From contig NZ_UYXQ01000015.1 of assembly GCF_900624995.1 (NCBI RefSeq), forward strand, positions 23,621 to 87,620: a stretch of DNA of 64,000 bases. The letters are read 5' to 3'. The notes below the pieces were generated by a model. That model made no database searches, was not told the origin of the DNA, and was given only the letters and a program-made list of their open reading frames with translations. This document shows, piece after piece, positions 36,670-47,329 of this stretch. The translations under genes and the position numbers were made by a program. Source of the stretch: Pseudomonas antarctica. GTDB taxonomy: Bacteria; Pseudomonadota; Gammaproteobacteria; Pseudomonadales; Pseudomonadaceae. The first letter of the stretch is position 1, and each line of letters starts with the position of its first letter.

Positions 36670-37833
36670 TCACGATAACGCAGGGCTTGTTATCGCACTG
36701 CGTTTTTCACCGAATCGTCTTCCGAATTTTCGCAGTGGGGTTTCGACCAAGCGGTAATTAAGCTCAGCACCAATAAAGACAATCGTCAATGTCGCGATGG
36801 CCAGCACAGGGTCAAAGGCGTCATGGGCCACGGGGTATTTATACATAGGGTTTGACGCGGACAGTCGGAAGGCCATTTCGTTGGTGAAGTAGTAAAGCGG
36901 CATGTGCATCAAATAGAGTGAAAAAGAGCGAGTGCCAACCCACAGGAAGGGCCGTGAAAAAGTCGACTTTTTAAATAGAAACCCTTTATCGAATGACGCC
37001 AGGAGCACCAGCACGCAGCTGACGACTGCAATGCCTCCGGCGCTAAAATAGAAACCGCTCCTAGGGATAGCCGACAGCAGAATAATCAAACCGAACGAGA
37101 TGAGCGATCCACATCGGTATCTAGCGTCGAGTTGGGTTGCGAGACGTTGGTAGTAGTGTGTCGTTGCGAAATACGCCACCAACACACCCAGTAGAATAGC
37201 GTCTGTTCTGATAAACCAAAGTGCGCCGCCCACACTCTGTTCCCACGGCATTCGATGGAGAGGCAACTGAATAAGGACCAAGGCTACGATGGCGGGAATC
37301 AGTAGTCGTTTAGGTAAAAAAAACAGGATAGGCAGCACGAAGTAGAACTGTTCTTCCAGTGAAAGGCTCCAGTAGACCGGGTTTGGACCGCATGCTGAGT
37401 GGCCAATGACACACAGGAAGACATGCACATTTGAGTAGTTTAAAACGGCGGCAACCGAATCATTTATGTTCGGCCCAATGGGGCCAAATACGCCTGATGT
37501 ATTGAAATATACGGTTGCAATTAACGAAAGGCCAACCCACAGCCAGAGTGTCGGAACGATGCGGAAGAATCGTCTGATCCAGAATCGCTTCATTTCAAAC
37601 CAGTGTTCTTTAGGTGTGAGGGTGTGCCACGATTGGAACATTCTTTTTGAAATGACAAAGCCAGATATGCAGAAGAAAAGGTCTACACCACCCCAGTAGG
37701 GGTTGTTGAGATTAAAGAACGCCCAAGCTTCCTTGGAAGGCATGAGCAACAGTCCCAAATGCTGGAATAGAACAAAGATAATGGCGACTGCGCGTAGTAG
37801 CTCAATCTCGTCAACTTTTTTCATTTGTGTCAT
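36670..37833 (-). CDS. Acyltransferase 3 family protein (OafA/YrhL-like)
   Basis: Ten-helix inner-membrane acyltransferase, 387 residues, of the type that O-acetylates surface polysaccharides. EIELLRAVAIIFVLFQHLGL at the N-terminus and GGVDLFFCISGFVISKRMF are family motifs, and RRFFRIVPTLWLWVG follows. There is no SGNH domain. Start MTQMKKVDE (37833) or MKKVDE nine bases later. It is convergent to the polysaccharide operon and may acylate that polymer, but the target is not proven. Confidence 0.88.
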   Translation of the reverse strand: MTQMKKVDEIELLRAVAIIFVLFQHLGLLLMPSKEAWAFFNLNNPYWGGVDLFFCISGFVISKRMFQSWHTLTPKEHWFEMKRFWIRRFFRIVPTLWLWVGLSLIATVYFNTSGVFGPIGPNINDSVAAVLNYSNVHVFLCVIGHSACGPNPVYWSLSLEEQFYFVLPILFFLPKRLLIPAIVALVLIQLPLHRMPWEQSVGGALWFIRTDAILLGVLVAYFATTHYYQRLATQLDARYRCGSLISFGLIILLSAIPRSGFYFSAGGIAVVSCVLVLLASFDKGFLFKKSTFSRPFLWVGTRSFSLYLMHMPLYYFTNEMAFRLSASNPMYKYPVAHDAFDPVLAIATLTIVFIGAELNYRLVETPLRKFGRRFGEKRSAITSPALS

Positions 37834-37978
37834 TCGCCTTGCGTTCGTTTTTTATGTCAGTGTTTCCGATCTTGCTGAACCATTTTCCGTACACATTCAG
37901 AGTTTCTTTCGGAGGCGTAAAATTGTTCAGCATGATACGTGAACGCCCGTCAGAGGTGGGTGGGAAACGATTGGTGCT

Positions 37979-38875
37979 CTACCGCGCCTTAGCCAATTTC
38001 CCCACCCGCAACACCAACCACAACGCCCCCGCAATCAACACCCCGCCATACGCATGCGCCATCGACAACGGCTCATCCAGCAGCAACGCCCCCCACAGCA
38101 CCCCAAACGGCGGAATCATAAACGTCACCGTCATCGACTTGACCGGCCCGATAGATGACAGCAGGCGGAAATACAGGATGTAGGCAAACGCCGTACACAC
38201 CAGCCCCAACCCGAGCAATGACAGCCACACCTGCCAACCCCCCCAACTCGCAGGTGGGTGGCTGATGGCGCTGTAGGCGAAGAAGGGCAGCAGAAACAAG
38301 GTGGCGCCGAGCATGCTGCCCAGCGCCGCGAGCCGGCTGTCCAGCCCGCCGCGTTGGTCCAGCCAACGCCGCGCCAGGAAACCGGCGAAGCCATAGCAGG
38401 TGGTGGCCAACAGGCAGGCCAGCGCGCCCATCAACAATGGCAGATCAAACGCCACCGGCCCGGCGCGGGTCAGTACGCCCACGCCGAACAGGCCCAGGCT
38501 CACCCCGGCGATTTTCGACGGCGTCAGGCGTTCGCTGAAGAACAGCCCGCCAATCAACACGCCCATTAAGGGCGTGGTGGCGTTGAAGATGGCCGAGTAG
38601 CCTGCGGGCAGCACTTGGGCCGCCACCGAGTACATGGTCGCGGGAATCCCGGAGTTGATCACGCCCAGCAGCAGGACAGTCTTGAATTTGCCCTGAAAAT
38701 CCCAGTTCACGCGCATCAATGTGAGGATGACCAGCAGGCCGGCGGCGGCAATCGACACGCGAAAAAACGCGGTCGGCACCGTGCCGATTTCCGGCGCGAT
38801 GATGCGCATGAACAGGAAACTCGCGCCCCAGATGGCAGCCAGCCCCAGCAGGTACAGGGTGTCGACAGGTCTCAC
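37979..38875 (-). CDS. EamA/DMT family transporter
   Basis: Ten-span transporter of 298 residues with two EamA repeats (LLGLAAIWGASFLFMRIIAPE starts the first). Substrate unknown. The start codon is GTG at 38875, with GGAG eight bases upstream. High-GC codon use here contrasts with the lower-GC polysaccharide genes and marks the return to core sequence. Confidence 0.9.
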   Translation of the reverse strand: MRPVDTLYLLGLAAIWGASFLFMRIIAPEIGTVPTAFFRVSIAAAGLLVILTLMRVNWDFQGKFKTVLLLGVINSGIPATMYSVAAQVLPAGYSAIFNATTPLMGVLIGGLFFSERLTPSKIAGVSLGLFGVGVLTRAGPVAFDLPLLMGALACLLATTCYGFAGFLARRWLDQRGGLDSRLAALGSMLGATLFLLPFFAYSAISHPPASWGGWQVWLSLLGLGLVCTAFAYILYFRLLSSIGPVKSMTVTFMIPPFGVLWGALLLDEPLSMAHAYGGVLIAGALWLVLRVGKLAKAR

Positions 38876-39119
38876 GAAACACTCCTACATCAATAAGGCG
38901 GCGAGTGTTGCCCAGAGGCCTGCTCGACACAATCGCTAATTACACGACAAACTGCGTCGCCAGGCATTAAGGTCCACGCGCCAGGCGAGACAGTGGCTGG
39001 CCGCTGACGTTTCAGTAGCGCCCGTGGCGTGTACAGCCCGTGCGCAAAAATCCTCCTTCTCCTGCCCCCATTCACTGGCTAAGCTCAGTGCTTCCAGATA
39101 CCCGCTAGAGGTTTCCCGC

Positions 39120-40835
39120 ATGTCGCCACCCGCTCTCGCTATCGCCCGCATGATCCTCGACGGCTTCGACGATTACCGTGAGCACTTCCGCCAGATCACC
39201 ATGGGCGCCCGCGAACGGTTTGAGAAGGCTCAGTGGCAGCAGGGGCAGGCGGCGTCGGCGGCGCGTATCAACGTGTACGAAGAAAAAGTCGCAGAAGTGA
39301 CGGTGCGCCTGCGGGCGAGCTTCGATAAGGCTGCGTTGCTGGAAATCGACACGTGGCCGCTGGTAAAGAGCGCGTATATCAGCCTGATCGACCTGCGTTT
39401 TGACGATGAGCTGTCCGAGACCTGGTACAACTCGATCTTCTGCGGCCTGTTCAGCCATGACCTGATCAGCGACGGCTGCATGTTCATCCACACCACGCGG
39501 CCGAGCCTGCGCCGGGCGCGCGCGGCGCAAACCCGCGTGTATAAACCTGCGGGCGAGCTGGCGTCGATGCTCGCGCAGGTCTTCGCCGATTACGCGTTCA
39601 GCGAACCTTACGCCGACCTGGCGGCCGACCTGCGCCGCCTCGAAACCCAACTGCGCGAGAACCTGCCCGACTGGGTGTGCAAAGACCCGGACCTCAACGT
39701 CGAGCTGTTTTCCTCGGTGCTCTACCGCAATAAAGGCGCCTATCTGGTCGGGCGCATCTACACCCGCGACGAACAATGGCCGCTGGTGATCCCGCTGCTG
39801 CACCGCGAAGGGCGCGGCATCCAGATCGATGCGCTGATCACTGACGAAGCCGATGTGTCGATCATTTTCTCGTTCACCCGTTCCTACTTCATGGTCGACG
39901 TGCCGGTGCCGGCGGAGTTCATCGGTTTTCTCAAACGCATCCTGCCGGGCAAGCACATCGCTGAGCTGTACACCTCCATCGGCTTTTACAAGCACGGCAA
40001 GTCGGAGTTTTACCGCGCGCTGATCAACCACCTGGCCACCACTGATGATCAGTTCATCATGGCGCCTGGCGTGCGCGGCATGGTTATGAGCGTGTTCACG
40101 CTGCCGGGCTTCAACACGGTGTTCAAGATCATCAAGGATCGTTTTTCGCCCTCGAAAAACGTCAGCCGCGCCACGGTGATCGAGAAGTATCGCCTGGTTA
40201 AAAGCGTCGACCGGGTAGGGCGTATGGCCGACACCCAGGAGTTCGCCGACTTCCGCTTTCCCTTGAGCAAGTTCGAGCCCGAGTGCCTGGCTGAGCTGCT
40301 GGAGGTCGCTGCGGGCACGGTGGAGGTGGAAGGCGACACCGTGCTGATCCGCCACTGCTGGACCGAACGGCGCATGACCCCGCTCAATCTCTACCTCGAC
40401 AACGCCAACGACGCCCAGGTGCGCGAGGCTTTGGAGGATTACGGCCTGGCCATCAAGCAACTGGCGGCGGCGAATATCTTCCCCGGCGACATGTTGCTGA
40501 AAAACTTCGGCGTGACTCGTCACGGTCGCGTGGTGTTCTACGACTACGACGAAATCTGCTTTCTCACCGAAGCGAACTTCCGCCACATCCCCGCACCGCG
40601 CACGCCCGAAGACGAAATGGCCTCGGAGCCTTGGTACTCCATCGGCCCGCTGGATGTGTTTCCCGAAGAGTTCCCGCCGTTCCTGTTCGCCGACGCCGGC
40701 CAGCGCAAGCTGTTCGATGAGCTGCACGGTGAGCTGTACAACGCCGACTACTGGAAAGGCCTGCAAGAGGCGATTCGCGCCGGCAAGGTCATCGACGTGT
40801 TCCCGTACCGGCGCAAAGACCGCGATAACGAATGA
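39120..40835 (+). CDS. aceK: Isocitrate dehydrogenase kinase/phosphatase
   Basis: Bifunctional enzyme that phosphorylates and dephosphorylates isocitrate dehydrogenase, switching carbon into the glyoxylate shunt during growth on acetate or fatty acids. The product is 571 residues. An N-terminal regulatory domain (about 1-310) precedes the kinase-like domain with [14 protein letters not shown] near residue 340 and [23 protein letters not shown] 39120 has GAGG about ten bases upstream and gives the family start. Stands alone, not in an aceBAK operon, which is normal in Pseudomonas. Confidence 0.95.
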   Translation: MSPPALAIARMILDGFDDYREHFRQITMGARERFEKAQWQQGQAASAARINVYEEKVAEVTVRLRASFDKAALLEIDTWPLVKSAYISLIDLRFDDELSETWYNSIFCGLFSHDLISDGCMFIHTTRPSLRRARAAQTRVYKPAGELASMLAQVFADYAFSEPYADLAADLRRLETQLRENLPDWVCKDPDLNVELFSSVLYRNKGAYLVGRIYTRDEQWPLVIPLLHREGRGIQIDALITDEADVSIIFSFTRSYFMVDVPVPAEFIGFLKRILPGKHIAELYTSIGFYKHGKSEFYRALINHLATTDDQFIMAPGVRGMVMSVFTLPGFNTVFKIIKDRFSPSKNVSRATVIEKYRLVKSVDRVGRMADTQEFADFRFPLSKFEPECLAELLEVAAGTVEVEGDTVLIRHCWTERRMTPLNLYLDNANDAQVREALEDYGLAIKQLAAANIFPGDMLLKNFGVTRHGRVVFYDYDEICFLTEANFRHIPAPRTPEDEMASEPWYSIGPLDVFPEEFPPFLFADAGQRKLFDELHGELYNADYWKGLQEAIRAGKVIDVFPYRRKDRDNE

Positions 40836-40905
40836 GGGGCGCGCGTGTTGGCGGTTTTCTGCGACAATCCGGCCCCTGCATAAATAGACGACCCATACGT
40901 ACCTG

Positions 40906-43900
40906 ATGACTGACCAAGCGCCTGCAATCGACCCACTGCTCAAAAACCTCGATCACGCCATGCTCGCCGACCGCCACCGCTTGCGGCGCCAGTTGCTTGA
41001 GCTACGCAAGAAGCCCGACGAGCAGAAGCTGGCGCAGTGGGTCACGCGCATGCAGGCGTCCTGCGCCCAGGTCACGGCGCGGCGGGCCAGCCTGCCGGTG
41101 ATTCGCTACGACGACAGCCTGCCGATTGCCGCCAAGCGCGATGAAATCAAGGCTGCGTTGAACAAGCATCAGGTGCTGATCATTGCCGGTGAGACGGGGT
41201 CGGGTAAAACCACCCAGTTGCCGAAAATCTGCCTGGAAATCGGCCGTGGCCAGTACGGCCTGATTGGCCACACTCAGCCACGCCGAATTGCTGCGCGCAG
41301 TGTCGCCAGCCGCGTCGCCGAAGAACTGGCCACGCCGTTGGGCGCGTTGGTCGGCTACCAAGTGCGCTTCGAAGACCAGAGTGACGCCAACACCCTGATC
41401 AAACTGATGACTGACGGTATCCTGCTGGCCGAGACTCAGAACGACCGTTACCTGGAACGCTACGACACGATCATCGTCGACGAAGCCCACGAACGCAGCC
41501 TGAACATCGACTTCCTGCTCGGCTACTTGAAAACCTTGCTGCCGCGTCGCCCCGACCTGAAAGTTATCATCACCTCGGCGACCATCGACCTGGAGCGCTT
41601 TTCCAAGCATTTTGACGATGCCCCGATTGTTGAGGTGTCGGGTCGCACCTTCCCGGTGGACACTTGGTACCGTCCGCTGACCCTGGAGCAGGACGAGGAG
41701 GGCAACCGCGTCGAGGACGACTTGACCGTCGACCAGGCGATCCTCGCCACCCTTGATGAAATCGCCGCCTATGAGCGCAGTGAACGCCGCAGCCCTGGCG
41801 ATGTGCTGGTGTTCTTGCCGGGCGAGCGCGAGATTCGTGACGCCGCCGAGATGCTGCGCAAGGCTCAGCTCAAGCACACCGAAATTCTGCCGCTGTACGC
41901 GCGCCTCTCACCGGCCGAGCAGCAGCGTATTTTCCAGTCTCACCCGGGCCGGCGCGTGGTGCTGGCGACGAACGTTGCGGAAACCTCGCTGACCGTGCCG
42001 GGCATTCGCTACGTGATCGACAGCGGCACTGCGCGCATCAGCCGCTACAGCTACCGCGCCAAGGTGCAGCGCCTGCCGATCGAGGCGATTTCCCAGGCCA
42101 GCGCCAACCAGCGTAAAGGTCGGTGCGGGCGGGTCGAGCCGGGGATTTGCATCCGCTTGTACAGCGAAGAAGACTTTATCGGCCGCCCGGAATTTACCGA
42201 CCCGGAGATCCTGCGCACCAACCTTGCCGCCGTGATCCTGCAGATGCTGCACCTACGCTTGGGCGAGATCACCGATTTCCCGTTCATCGAGCCGCCGGAC
42301 GGCAAGGCCATCAGCGACGGGTTTAACCTGCTGCAAGAACTCTCGGCGGTGGACCGTAACAGCCAGCTTACGCCGCTGGGGCGCCAACTGGCGCGCCTGC
42401 CGGTGGACCCGCGCATGGGCCGCATGCTGCTCGAAGCCGCCAAGCTCGGCAGCTTGCAGGAGGTGTTGATCGTCGCCAGTGCGATGTCGATCCAGGACCC
42501 GCGCGAGCGTCCACCCGAGCGTCAGCAAGCCGCCGACCAGGCCCACGCCCAGTGGAAGGATGCGGATTCCGACTTTGCCGGGTTGGTTAACCTGTGGCGC
42601 GGTTTTGAAGAGCAACGCCAGGAGCTGACGGCCAGCCCGTTGCGCAACTGGTGCCGTAAGAACTTCCTGAATTACTTGCGGCTGCGCGAGTGGCGCGACG
42701 CTCACCGCCAGTTGAGCCTGATCTGCCGCGACATGCAGTTGACGATTAACAAAGAGCCGGCGGACTTTGCCAAGCTGCATAAGGCCGTATTGTCCGGCCT
42801 GCTTAGCCAGATCGGGCAGAAAACCGAAGACGGTGATTACCTCGGGGCGCGCCAGCGGCGCTTCTGGATTCACCCTTCCTCGGGCATCGGCAAAAAACGC
42901 CCGCAATGGCTAATGACTGCCGAACTGGTGGAAACCACCAAGCTGTATGCGCGCATGGTGGCGAAGATCGACGCCGACTGGATCGAGCCGTTGGCGGGCC
43001 ACCTGATCAAGAAAAACCACTTCGAACCGCACTGGGAAAAAAAGCGCGGCCAAGTGGTGGCGTTTGAACAAATCACCCTGTTCGGGCTGATTGTGGTCGG
43101 GCGTCGGCCGGTGCATTACGGGCCGATTGACCCGGTGGTGTCGCGCGAGCTGTTTATCCGCGAAGGCTTGGTGCGTGGCGCGATTCAGTCGCGGGCCAAG
43201 TGTCTGACGGCCAACCAGCAACTGCTGGAACAGCTCGACGAACTGGAAGCCAAGGCGCGCCGTCGTGACATTCTGGCGGATGAGGAAACCCTGTACGCCT
43301 TCTACGATGCGCGCTTGCCGGCAGAGATCCACCAGACTGCCACGTTCGACAGCTGGTACAAGGTCAACAGCCAGAAAGACCCGCAGCTGCTGATCATGCG
43401 CGAAGAAGACGTGCTGGCCCGCGAGGCCAGTGAAGTCACCGCCCTGCATTACCCTGACACCCTGCACCTGGGCGACTTGGAACTGGCCCTGAGTTACCAC
43501 TTCGAACCCAACCACCCGCGCGACGGCGTGACCCTGCGCGTGCCGGCGCCGCTGCTGCCGGCGTTACCGCCGGAGCGTCTGGAATGGCTGGTGCCGGGTG
43601 TGATCGAGGCCAAGTGCATCGCGCTGGTGCGCAACTTGCCCAAAGCGCTGCGCAAAAACTTTGTACCGGTGCCGGATTTCGTCAAGGCGGCGCTGCAACG
43701 CATCGAATTCGGCCAAGGCTCGCTGCCCCAGGCGCTGGGGCGCGAACTGCTGCGCATGACCGGTGCGCGGGTCAGCGATGAAGCCTGGGCCGAGGCGGCG
43801 CAGCAGGTGGAAAACCACCTGAAGATGAACCTGGAAGTGGTCGACGGCCAAGGCAAGTTCCTTGGCGAAGGCCGTGACCTGGCTGAGCTGACGGCACGTT

Positions 43901-44817
43901 TTGCCGAAGCCAGCCAGGCCGCGTTGGCCGTGCCGCAAACCGCGAAAAGCCAGCAGCCGGTGGAAGCCAAGGTGTTTGCGGCGGTGGCCGAGAAGACCCA
44001 GCAAAAGATCGCGGGCCTGTCGATGACGGTTTACCCGGCGCTGGTCGAAGAAAACGCTACGGTCAAGGAAGGGCGGTTCTCGACAGCCGCCGAGGCCGAG
44101 TTTCAGCACCGTCGCGCCTTGCAGCGTTTGCTGATGCAGCAATTGGCCGAACCGGCGAAGTTCCTGCGCGGTAAATTGCCCGGCCTGACCGAGCTGGGCC
44201 TGATGTACCGCGAGCTGGGCCGTATCGATGCGCTGGTCGAAGACATTCTGCTGGCCAGCCTCGACACCTGCGTGCTGGAAGGCGAAGCCAGCCTGCCGCG
44301 CGACGGTGCGGGCTTGGCCGCCTTGGCCGAACGCAAGCGCGGCAGTTGGACCGAGCACGCCGAACGCCTGGCCCGCCTGACCCTGGAAGTGCTGAAGCTC
44401 TGGCACGGTTTGCAGAAGCGTTTCAAAGGCAAGATCGACTTGGCCCAGGCGGTGGCCTTGAATGACATCAAGCAGCAGTTGAGCAACCTGGTGTACCCCG
44501 GTTTTGTGCGCGAAACCCCGGCGCAGTGGCTCAAGGAGTTGCCGCGGTTCCTCAAGGCCATCGAACTGCGCCTGGAGAAGTTGCCGAGCCAGGTGCAAAA
44601 AGATCGCGTGTGGAGTAACGAGCTGAGCGGCCTGTGGGCGCAGTACCAGAATCGCTTGAACAAGCACGCCCAAGAAGGCAAGCGCGACCCGCAGTTGGCG
44701 CTTTACCGCTGGTGGTTGGAGGAATATCGCGTGTCGTTGTTTGCCCAGCAGTTGGGCACCAAAGTGCCGATTTCTGATAAGCGATTGAGTAAGCAGTGGA
44801 GCCTGGTGGAGGCTTGA
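40906..44817 (+). CDS. hrpA: ATP-dependent RNA helicase HrpA
   Basis: Large DEAH-box helicase of 1303 residues that acts on RNA and has been linked to rescue of stalled ribosomes in E. coli. GETGSGKTTQLPK (motif I, near residue 96), DEAHERSLNIDFLL (motif II), TSATIDLERFSKHF (III), and NVAETSLTVPGIRYVIDSG (V) are present, followed by the HA2/OB region and a long DUF3418 C-terminus. Length is normal for the family. Begins 70 bases after aceK. Confidence 0.96.
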   Translation: MTDQAPAIDPLLKNLDHAMLADRHRLRRQLLELRKKPDEQKLAQWVTRMQASCAQVTARRASLPVIRYDDSLPIAAKRDEIKAALNKHQVLIIAGETGSGKTTQLPKICLEIGRGQYGLIGHTQPRRIAARSVASRVAEELATPLGALVGYQVRFEDQSDANTLIKLMTDGILLAETQNDRYLERYDTIIVDEAHERSLNIDFLLGYLKTLLPRRPDLKVIITSATIDLERFSKHFDDAPIVEVSGRTFPVDTWYRPLTLEQDEEGNRVEDDLTVDQAILATLDEIAAYERSERRSPGDVLVFLPGEREIRDAAEMLRKAQLKHTEILPLYARLSPAEQQRIFQSHPGRRVVLATNVAETSLTVPGIRYVIDSGTARISRYSYRAKVQRLPIEAISQASANQRKGRCGRVEPGICIRLYSEEDFIGRPEFTDPEILRTNLAAVILQMLHLRLGEITDFPFIEPPDGKAISDGFNLLQELSAVDRNSQLTPLGRQLARLPVDPRMGRMLLEAAKLGSLQEVLIVASAMSIQDPRERPPERQQAADQAHAQWKDADSDFAGLVNLWRGFEEQRQELTASPLRNWCRKNFLNYLRLREWRDAHRQLSLICRDMQLTINKEPADFAKLHKAVLSGLLSQIGQKTEDGDYLGARQRRFWIHPSSGIGKKRPQWLMTAELVETTKLYARMVAKIDADWIEPLAGHLIKKNHFEPHWEKKRGQVVAFEQITLFGLIVVGRRPVHYGPIDPVVSRELFIREGLVRGAIQSRAKCLTANQQLLEQLDELEAKARRRDILADEETLYAFYDARLPAEIHQTATFDSWYKVNSQKDPQLLIMREEDVLAREASEVTALHYPDTLHLGDLELALSYHFEPNHPRDGVTLRVPAPLLPALPPERLEWLVPGVIEAKCIALVRNLPKALRKNFVPVPDFVKAALQRIEFGQGSLPQALGRELLRMTGARVSDEAWAEAAQQVENHLKMNLEVVDGQGKFLGEGRDLAELTARFAEASQAALAVPQTAKSQQPVEAKVFAAVAEKTQQKIAGLSMTVYPALVEENATVKEGRFSTAAEAEFQHRRALQRLLMQQLAEPAKFLRGKLPGLTELGLMYRELGRIDALVEDILLASLDTCVLEGEASLPRDGAGLAALAERKRGSWTEHAERLARLTLEVLKLWHGLQKRFKGKIDLAQAVALNDIKQQLSNLVYPGFVRETPAQWLKELPRFLKAIELRLEKLPSQVQKDRVWSNELSGLWAQYQNRLNKHAQEGKRDPQLALYRWWLEEYRVSLFAQQLGTKVPISDKRLSKQWSLVEA

Positions 44818-44852
44818 GGCCTTTCCCGGCGTTCACGGCAAGACCGATCCAG

Positions 44853-44939
44853 TGTGGGCGCCGGCCTGCCTGCGATGGCATCACCGTGGTTTGACTGATA
44901 CACCGCAGTGTCTGCATCGCAGGCAAGCCAGTTCCTACA
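44853..44939. repeat. REP doublet (REPIN-like) downstream of hrpA
   Basis: Inverted arms around CCTGCCTGCGATGGCA and TGCATCGCAGGCAAGCC in a 340-base intergenic region (44818-45156). The rest of that region holds only the promoter of the next gene as far as I can see. Same repeat class as at 4.5 and 51.6 kb. Confidence 0.75.
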
Positions 44940-45156
44940 GGTGGACGGGGTTTATCCGGGATAATGGCGCCAAATCCTTGGGGTTGTGGCAAACTTCGCG
45001 GTTATAAATGCCGGGATCGCCGTGAAGGGCTGTTGCAGCCACGGCACCATGGAATAAAGCGTTGACAGTTTGATGCCCGCTGGACGGAATCGAACGACTT
45101 AAAGTTTGGTACGACGGTACCAATATCTTCTGCCTGACAGATTTAGAGGAACGACC

Positions 45157-46278
45157 GTGCATAACGTCGTCATCAGCGGCACTGGCCTGTACACCCCGGC
45201 CAACAGCATCTCCAACGAAGAGCTGGTGCAGTCTTTCAATGCCTATGTGCAGCAGTTCAATACGGCCAATGCCGCCGCTATCGAGCGCGGTGACGTGCAG
45301 GCACTGACTGAGTCCAGTGCGGCCTTTATCGAGAAGGCCTCGGGCATCAAGAGCCGGTTTGTCATGGACAAGGACGGCATTCTCGACCCGCAGCGCATGG
45401 CCCCGCGCCTGCCTGAGCGCAGCAATGACGAGTGGTCGGTGCTCTGCCAGATGGCCATCGGTGCCGCCGAGCAAGCCCTGCAGCGCGCCGGCAAAACCGC
45501 CGCCGACATCGACGGCGTGATCGTCGCCTGCTCCAACCTGCAGCGCGCCTACCCGGCCATCGCCATTGAAGTGCAGGAAGCTCTGGGCATCGAAGGTTTC
45601 GGTTTTGACATGAACGTGGCCTGCTCGTCGGCGACCTTCGGTATCCAGAACGCCGCCAACAGCATCCAACTGGGCCAGGCCCGGGCGATCCTGATGGTCA
45701 ACCCGGAAGTCTGCACCGGCCACCTGAATTTCCGCGACCGTGACAGCCACTTCATCTTTGGTGACGCGGCCACGGCGGTGATTCTTGAGCGCGCTGACCT
45801 GGCGACCTCCGAGCACCAGTTCGATGTGGTGAGCACCAAACTGCTGACCAAGTTCTCCAACAACATCCGCAATAACTTCGGCTTCCTCAACCGCACGGCA
45901 GAAGAGGGCATCGGCGCGCCCGACAAGCTGTTCGTGCAGGAAGGCCGCAAGGTGTTCCGTGATGTCTGCCCGATGGTCGCCGAATTGATCGGTGTGCACC
46001 TGGAAGAAAACCAGCTGAATGTGGCCGATGTGAAGCGCTTCTGGCTGCACCAGGCCAACTTGAGCATGAACCACCTGATCGTGAAAAAACTGCTGGGCCG
46101 CGAAGCCTCGGTGCAAGAAGCACCGGTGATTCTCGACACCTACGCCAATACCAGCTCGGCGGGCTCGGTGATTGCCTTCCACACATACCAGGACGACTTG
46201 CCAAAAGGTTCTGTGGCGGTGCTCAGCTCGTTCGGCGCAGGCTATTCGATCGGCAGCGTGATCCTGCGTAAACGCTAA
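45157..46278 (+). CDS. Beta-ketoacyl-ACP synthase III-like protein (PA3286-type)
   Basis: FabH-fold condensing enzyme, 373 residues, with the full catalytic triad: Cys156 in NVACSSATFG, His298 in FWLHQANLS, and Asn331 in YANTSSAGS. The extended N-terminal insert (about 25-60) separates it from housekeeping FabH. It resembles P. aeruginosa PA3286, reported to condense octanoyl-CoA from beta-oxidation with malonyl-ACP and so feed fatty acid synthesis. The order PA3286-sigma factor is kept here. GTG 45157 has AGAGGA seven bases upstream. Confidence 0.88.
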   Translation: MHNVVISGTGLYTPANSISNEELVQSFNAYVQQFNTANAAAIERGDVQALTESSAAFIEKASGIKSRFVMDKDGILDPQRMAPRLPERSNDEWSVLCQMAIGAAEQALQRAGKTAADIDGVIVACSNLQRAYPAIAIEVQEALGIEGFGFDMNVACSSATFGIQNAANSIQLGQARAILMVNPEVCTGHLNFRDRDSHFIFGDAATAVILERADLATSEHQFDVVSTKLLTKFSNNIRNNFGFLNRTAEEGIGAPDKLFVQEGRKVFRDVCPMVAELIGVHLEENQLNVADVKRFWLHQANLSMNHLIVKKLLGREASVQEAPVILDTYANTSSAGSVIAFHTYQDDLPKGSVAVLSSFGAGYSIGSVILRKR

Positions 46279-46368
46279 ACGCGGTCAATGGGGGGGCCGG
46301 CCAGCCAGCTCCCACAGGAATCGGTTTGCCACACTGATTGGGTTTGCACTTTGAAATCGAGGTTCTGA

Positions 46369-46983
46369 ATGGCAGCAGCGGACGACGCGCACCTGCTCGA
46401 ACGGCTGCTCAAGGGCGAGCAGCGGGCCTATAAAGAATTGGTCATCACCTACCAGAGCGCGATGCGCGCGGTGGCCTATGCCATCGTCGGCCAGCGCCAT
46501 GCCGACGAAGTGGTCCAGGACGCGTGGTTGTCGGTGGTGCGTAACCTGGCCAAGTTCGAAGGGCGTTCCAGCCTCAAGACCTGGCTGCTGACGATCACGG
46601 CCAACGCCGCCAAGGGCCGCTATAAGCAAAATCGCCGGGAAGTGTTGCTCGACGATTTGCCCTCGCCCCACGGCACCATCGGTGACGATCGGTTCGTCCC
46701 CGACGATGGCCACTGGGCCGTCGCCCCCTATGCCTGGCACCAGGACACCCCAGAAGCCTTGCTGACCGAAGATGAGTTGCGCAAATGCCTGGAACACACG
46801 TTGCTGAGTTTGTCGGAGTTGCAAAGCAGCGTGCTGGTGCTGCGTGAGCGCCAGGGATTGGAGTTGGAAGAAATCTGTAATCTTCTGACCCTGTCGCTCT
46901 CCAATGTCCGTGTGCTGTTGCATCGAGCACGGCTTAAAGTCTTCGCGACGGTGGAGCATTTTGAGGAAACGGGCGAATGTTGA
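46369..46983 (+). CDS. ECF-type RNA polymerase sigma factor
   Basis: A 204-residue extracytoplasmic-function sigma factor. Region 2 (ERLLKGEQRAYKELVITYQSAM, then DEVVQDAWLSVVRNLAKF) and region 4 (LSELQSSVLVLRERQGLELEEICNLL) are both intact, with a linker of about 55 residues. It overlaps the zinc-finger anti-sigma gene by seven bases. Target genes are unknown. The nearby porin is a candidate by position only. Confidence 0.92.
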   Translation: MAAADDAHLLERLLKGEQRAYKELVITYQSAMRAVAYAIVGQRHADEVVQDAWLSVVRNLAKFEGRSSLKTWLLTITANAAKGRYKQNRREVLLDDLPSPHGTIGDDRFVPDDGHWAVAPYAWHQDTPEALLTEDELRKCLEHTLLSLSELQSSVLVLRERQGLELEEICNLLTLSLSNVRVLLHRARLKVFATVEHFEETGEC

Positions 46984-47210
46984 CCTGTAAAGAGCAAGTG
47001 GCGCGTTCCAGTGACTATCTCGATGGGCAATTGACCTTTCGTGAGCGTCTGATGGTGCGTCATCACCTGATGTTTTGCCCTAACTGCCGGCGATTTATCC
47101 GTCAGATGCGCCTGATGCAGGCGACATTGAAGCTCATGCCGGAGGAACCGGTCAGCGACGCTGATGATTTGGCTACACGGTTGGCAGCCGAGCGGTTGAA
47201 GGGTCAGTAA
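46977..47210 (+). CDS. Zinc-finger anti-sigma factor (ZAS type)
   Basis: A 77-residue soluble protein with the HxxxCxxC zinc motif in RHHLMFCPNCRRF and Cys4 at the N-terminus (MLTCKEQ). There is no membrane span, so it resembles redox- or zinc-responsive ZAS anti-sigmas such as RsrA or ChrR rather than a membrane RseA. It overlaps the sigma gene, implying coupled synthesis and direct binding. Confidence 0.88.
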   Translation: MLTCKEQVARSSDYLDGQLTFRERLMVRHHLMFCPNCRRFIRQMRLMQATLKLMPEEPVSDADDLATRLAAERLKGQ

Positions 47211-47329
47211 AGTCTGCGAAGGGCAGGCTCGCGTGGGGGCGTCGAACGGATGATGGGGATCGAACCACCCACGCAAGGCTGTTAAAACTACCTCGGGCCG
47301 TCCTGGCCCAAGGCTTATTGCATACACAC

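Noticed and set aside
39105..40943. A 612-codon minus-strand frame opposite aceK
   Set aside because: His/Arg/Val-rich composition with no motif. It is the antisense shadow of aceK.
47240..47285. tRNA-like GGTTCGATCC T-loop on the minus strand near the anti-sigma gene
   Set aside because: The flanking bases do not pair into a T stem, and no anticodon arm or acceptor stem can be built around it.
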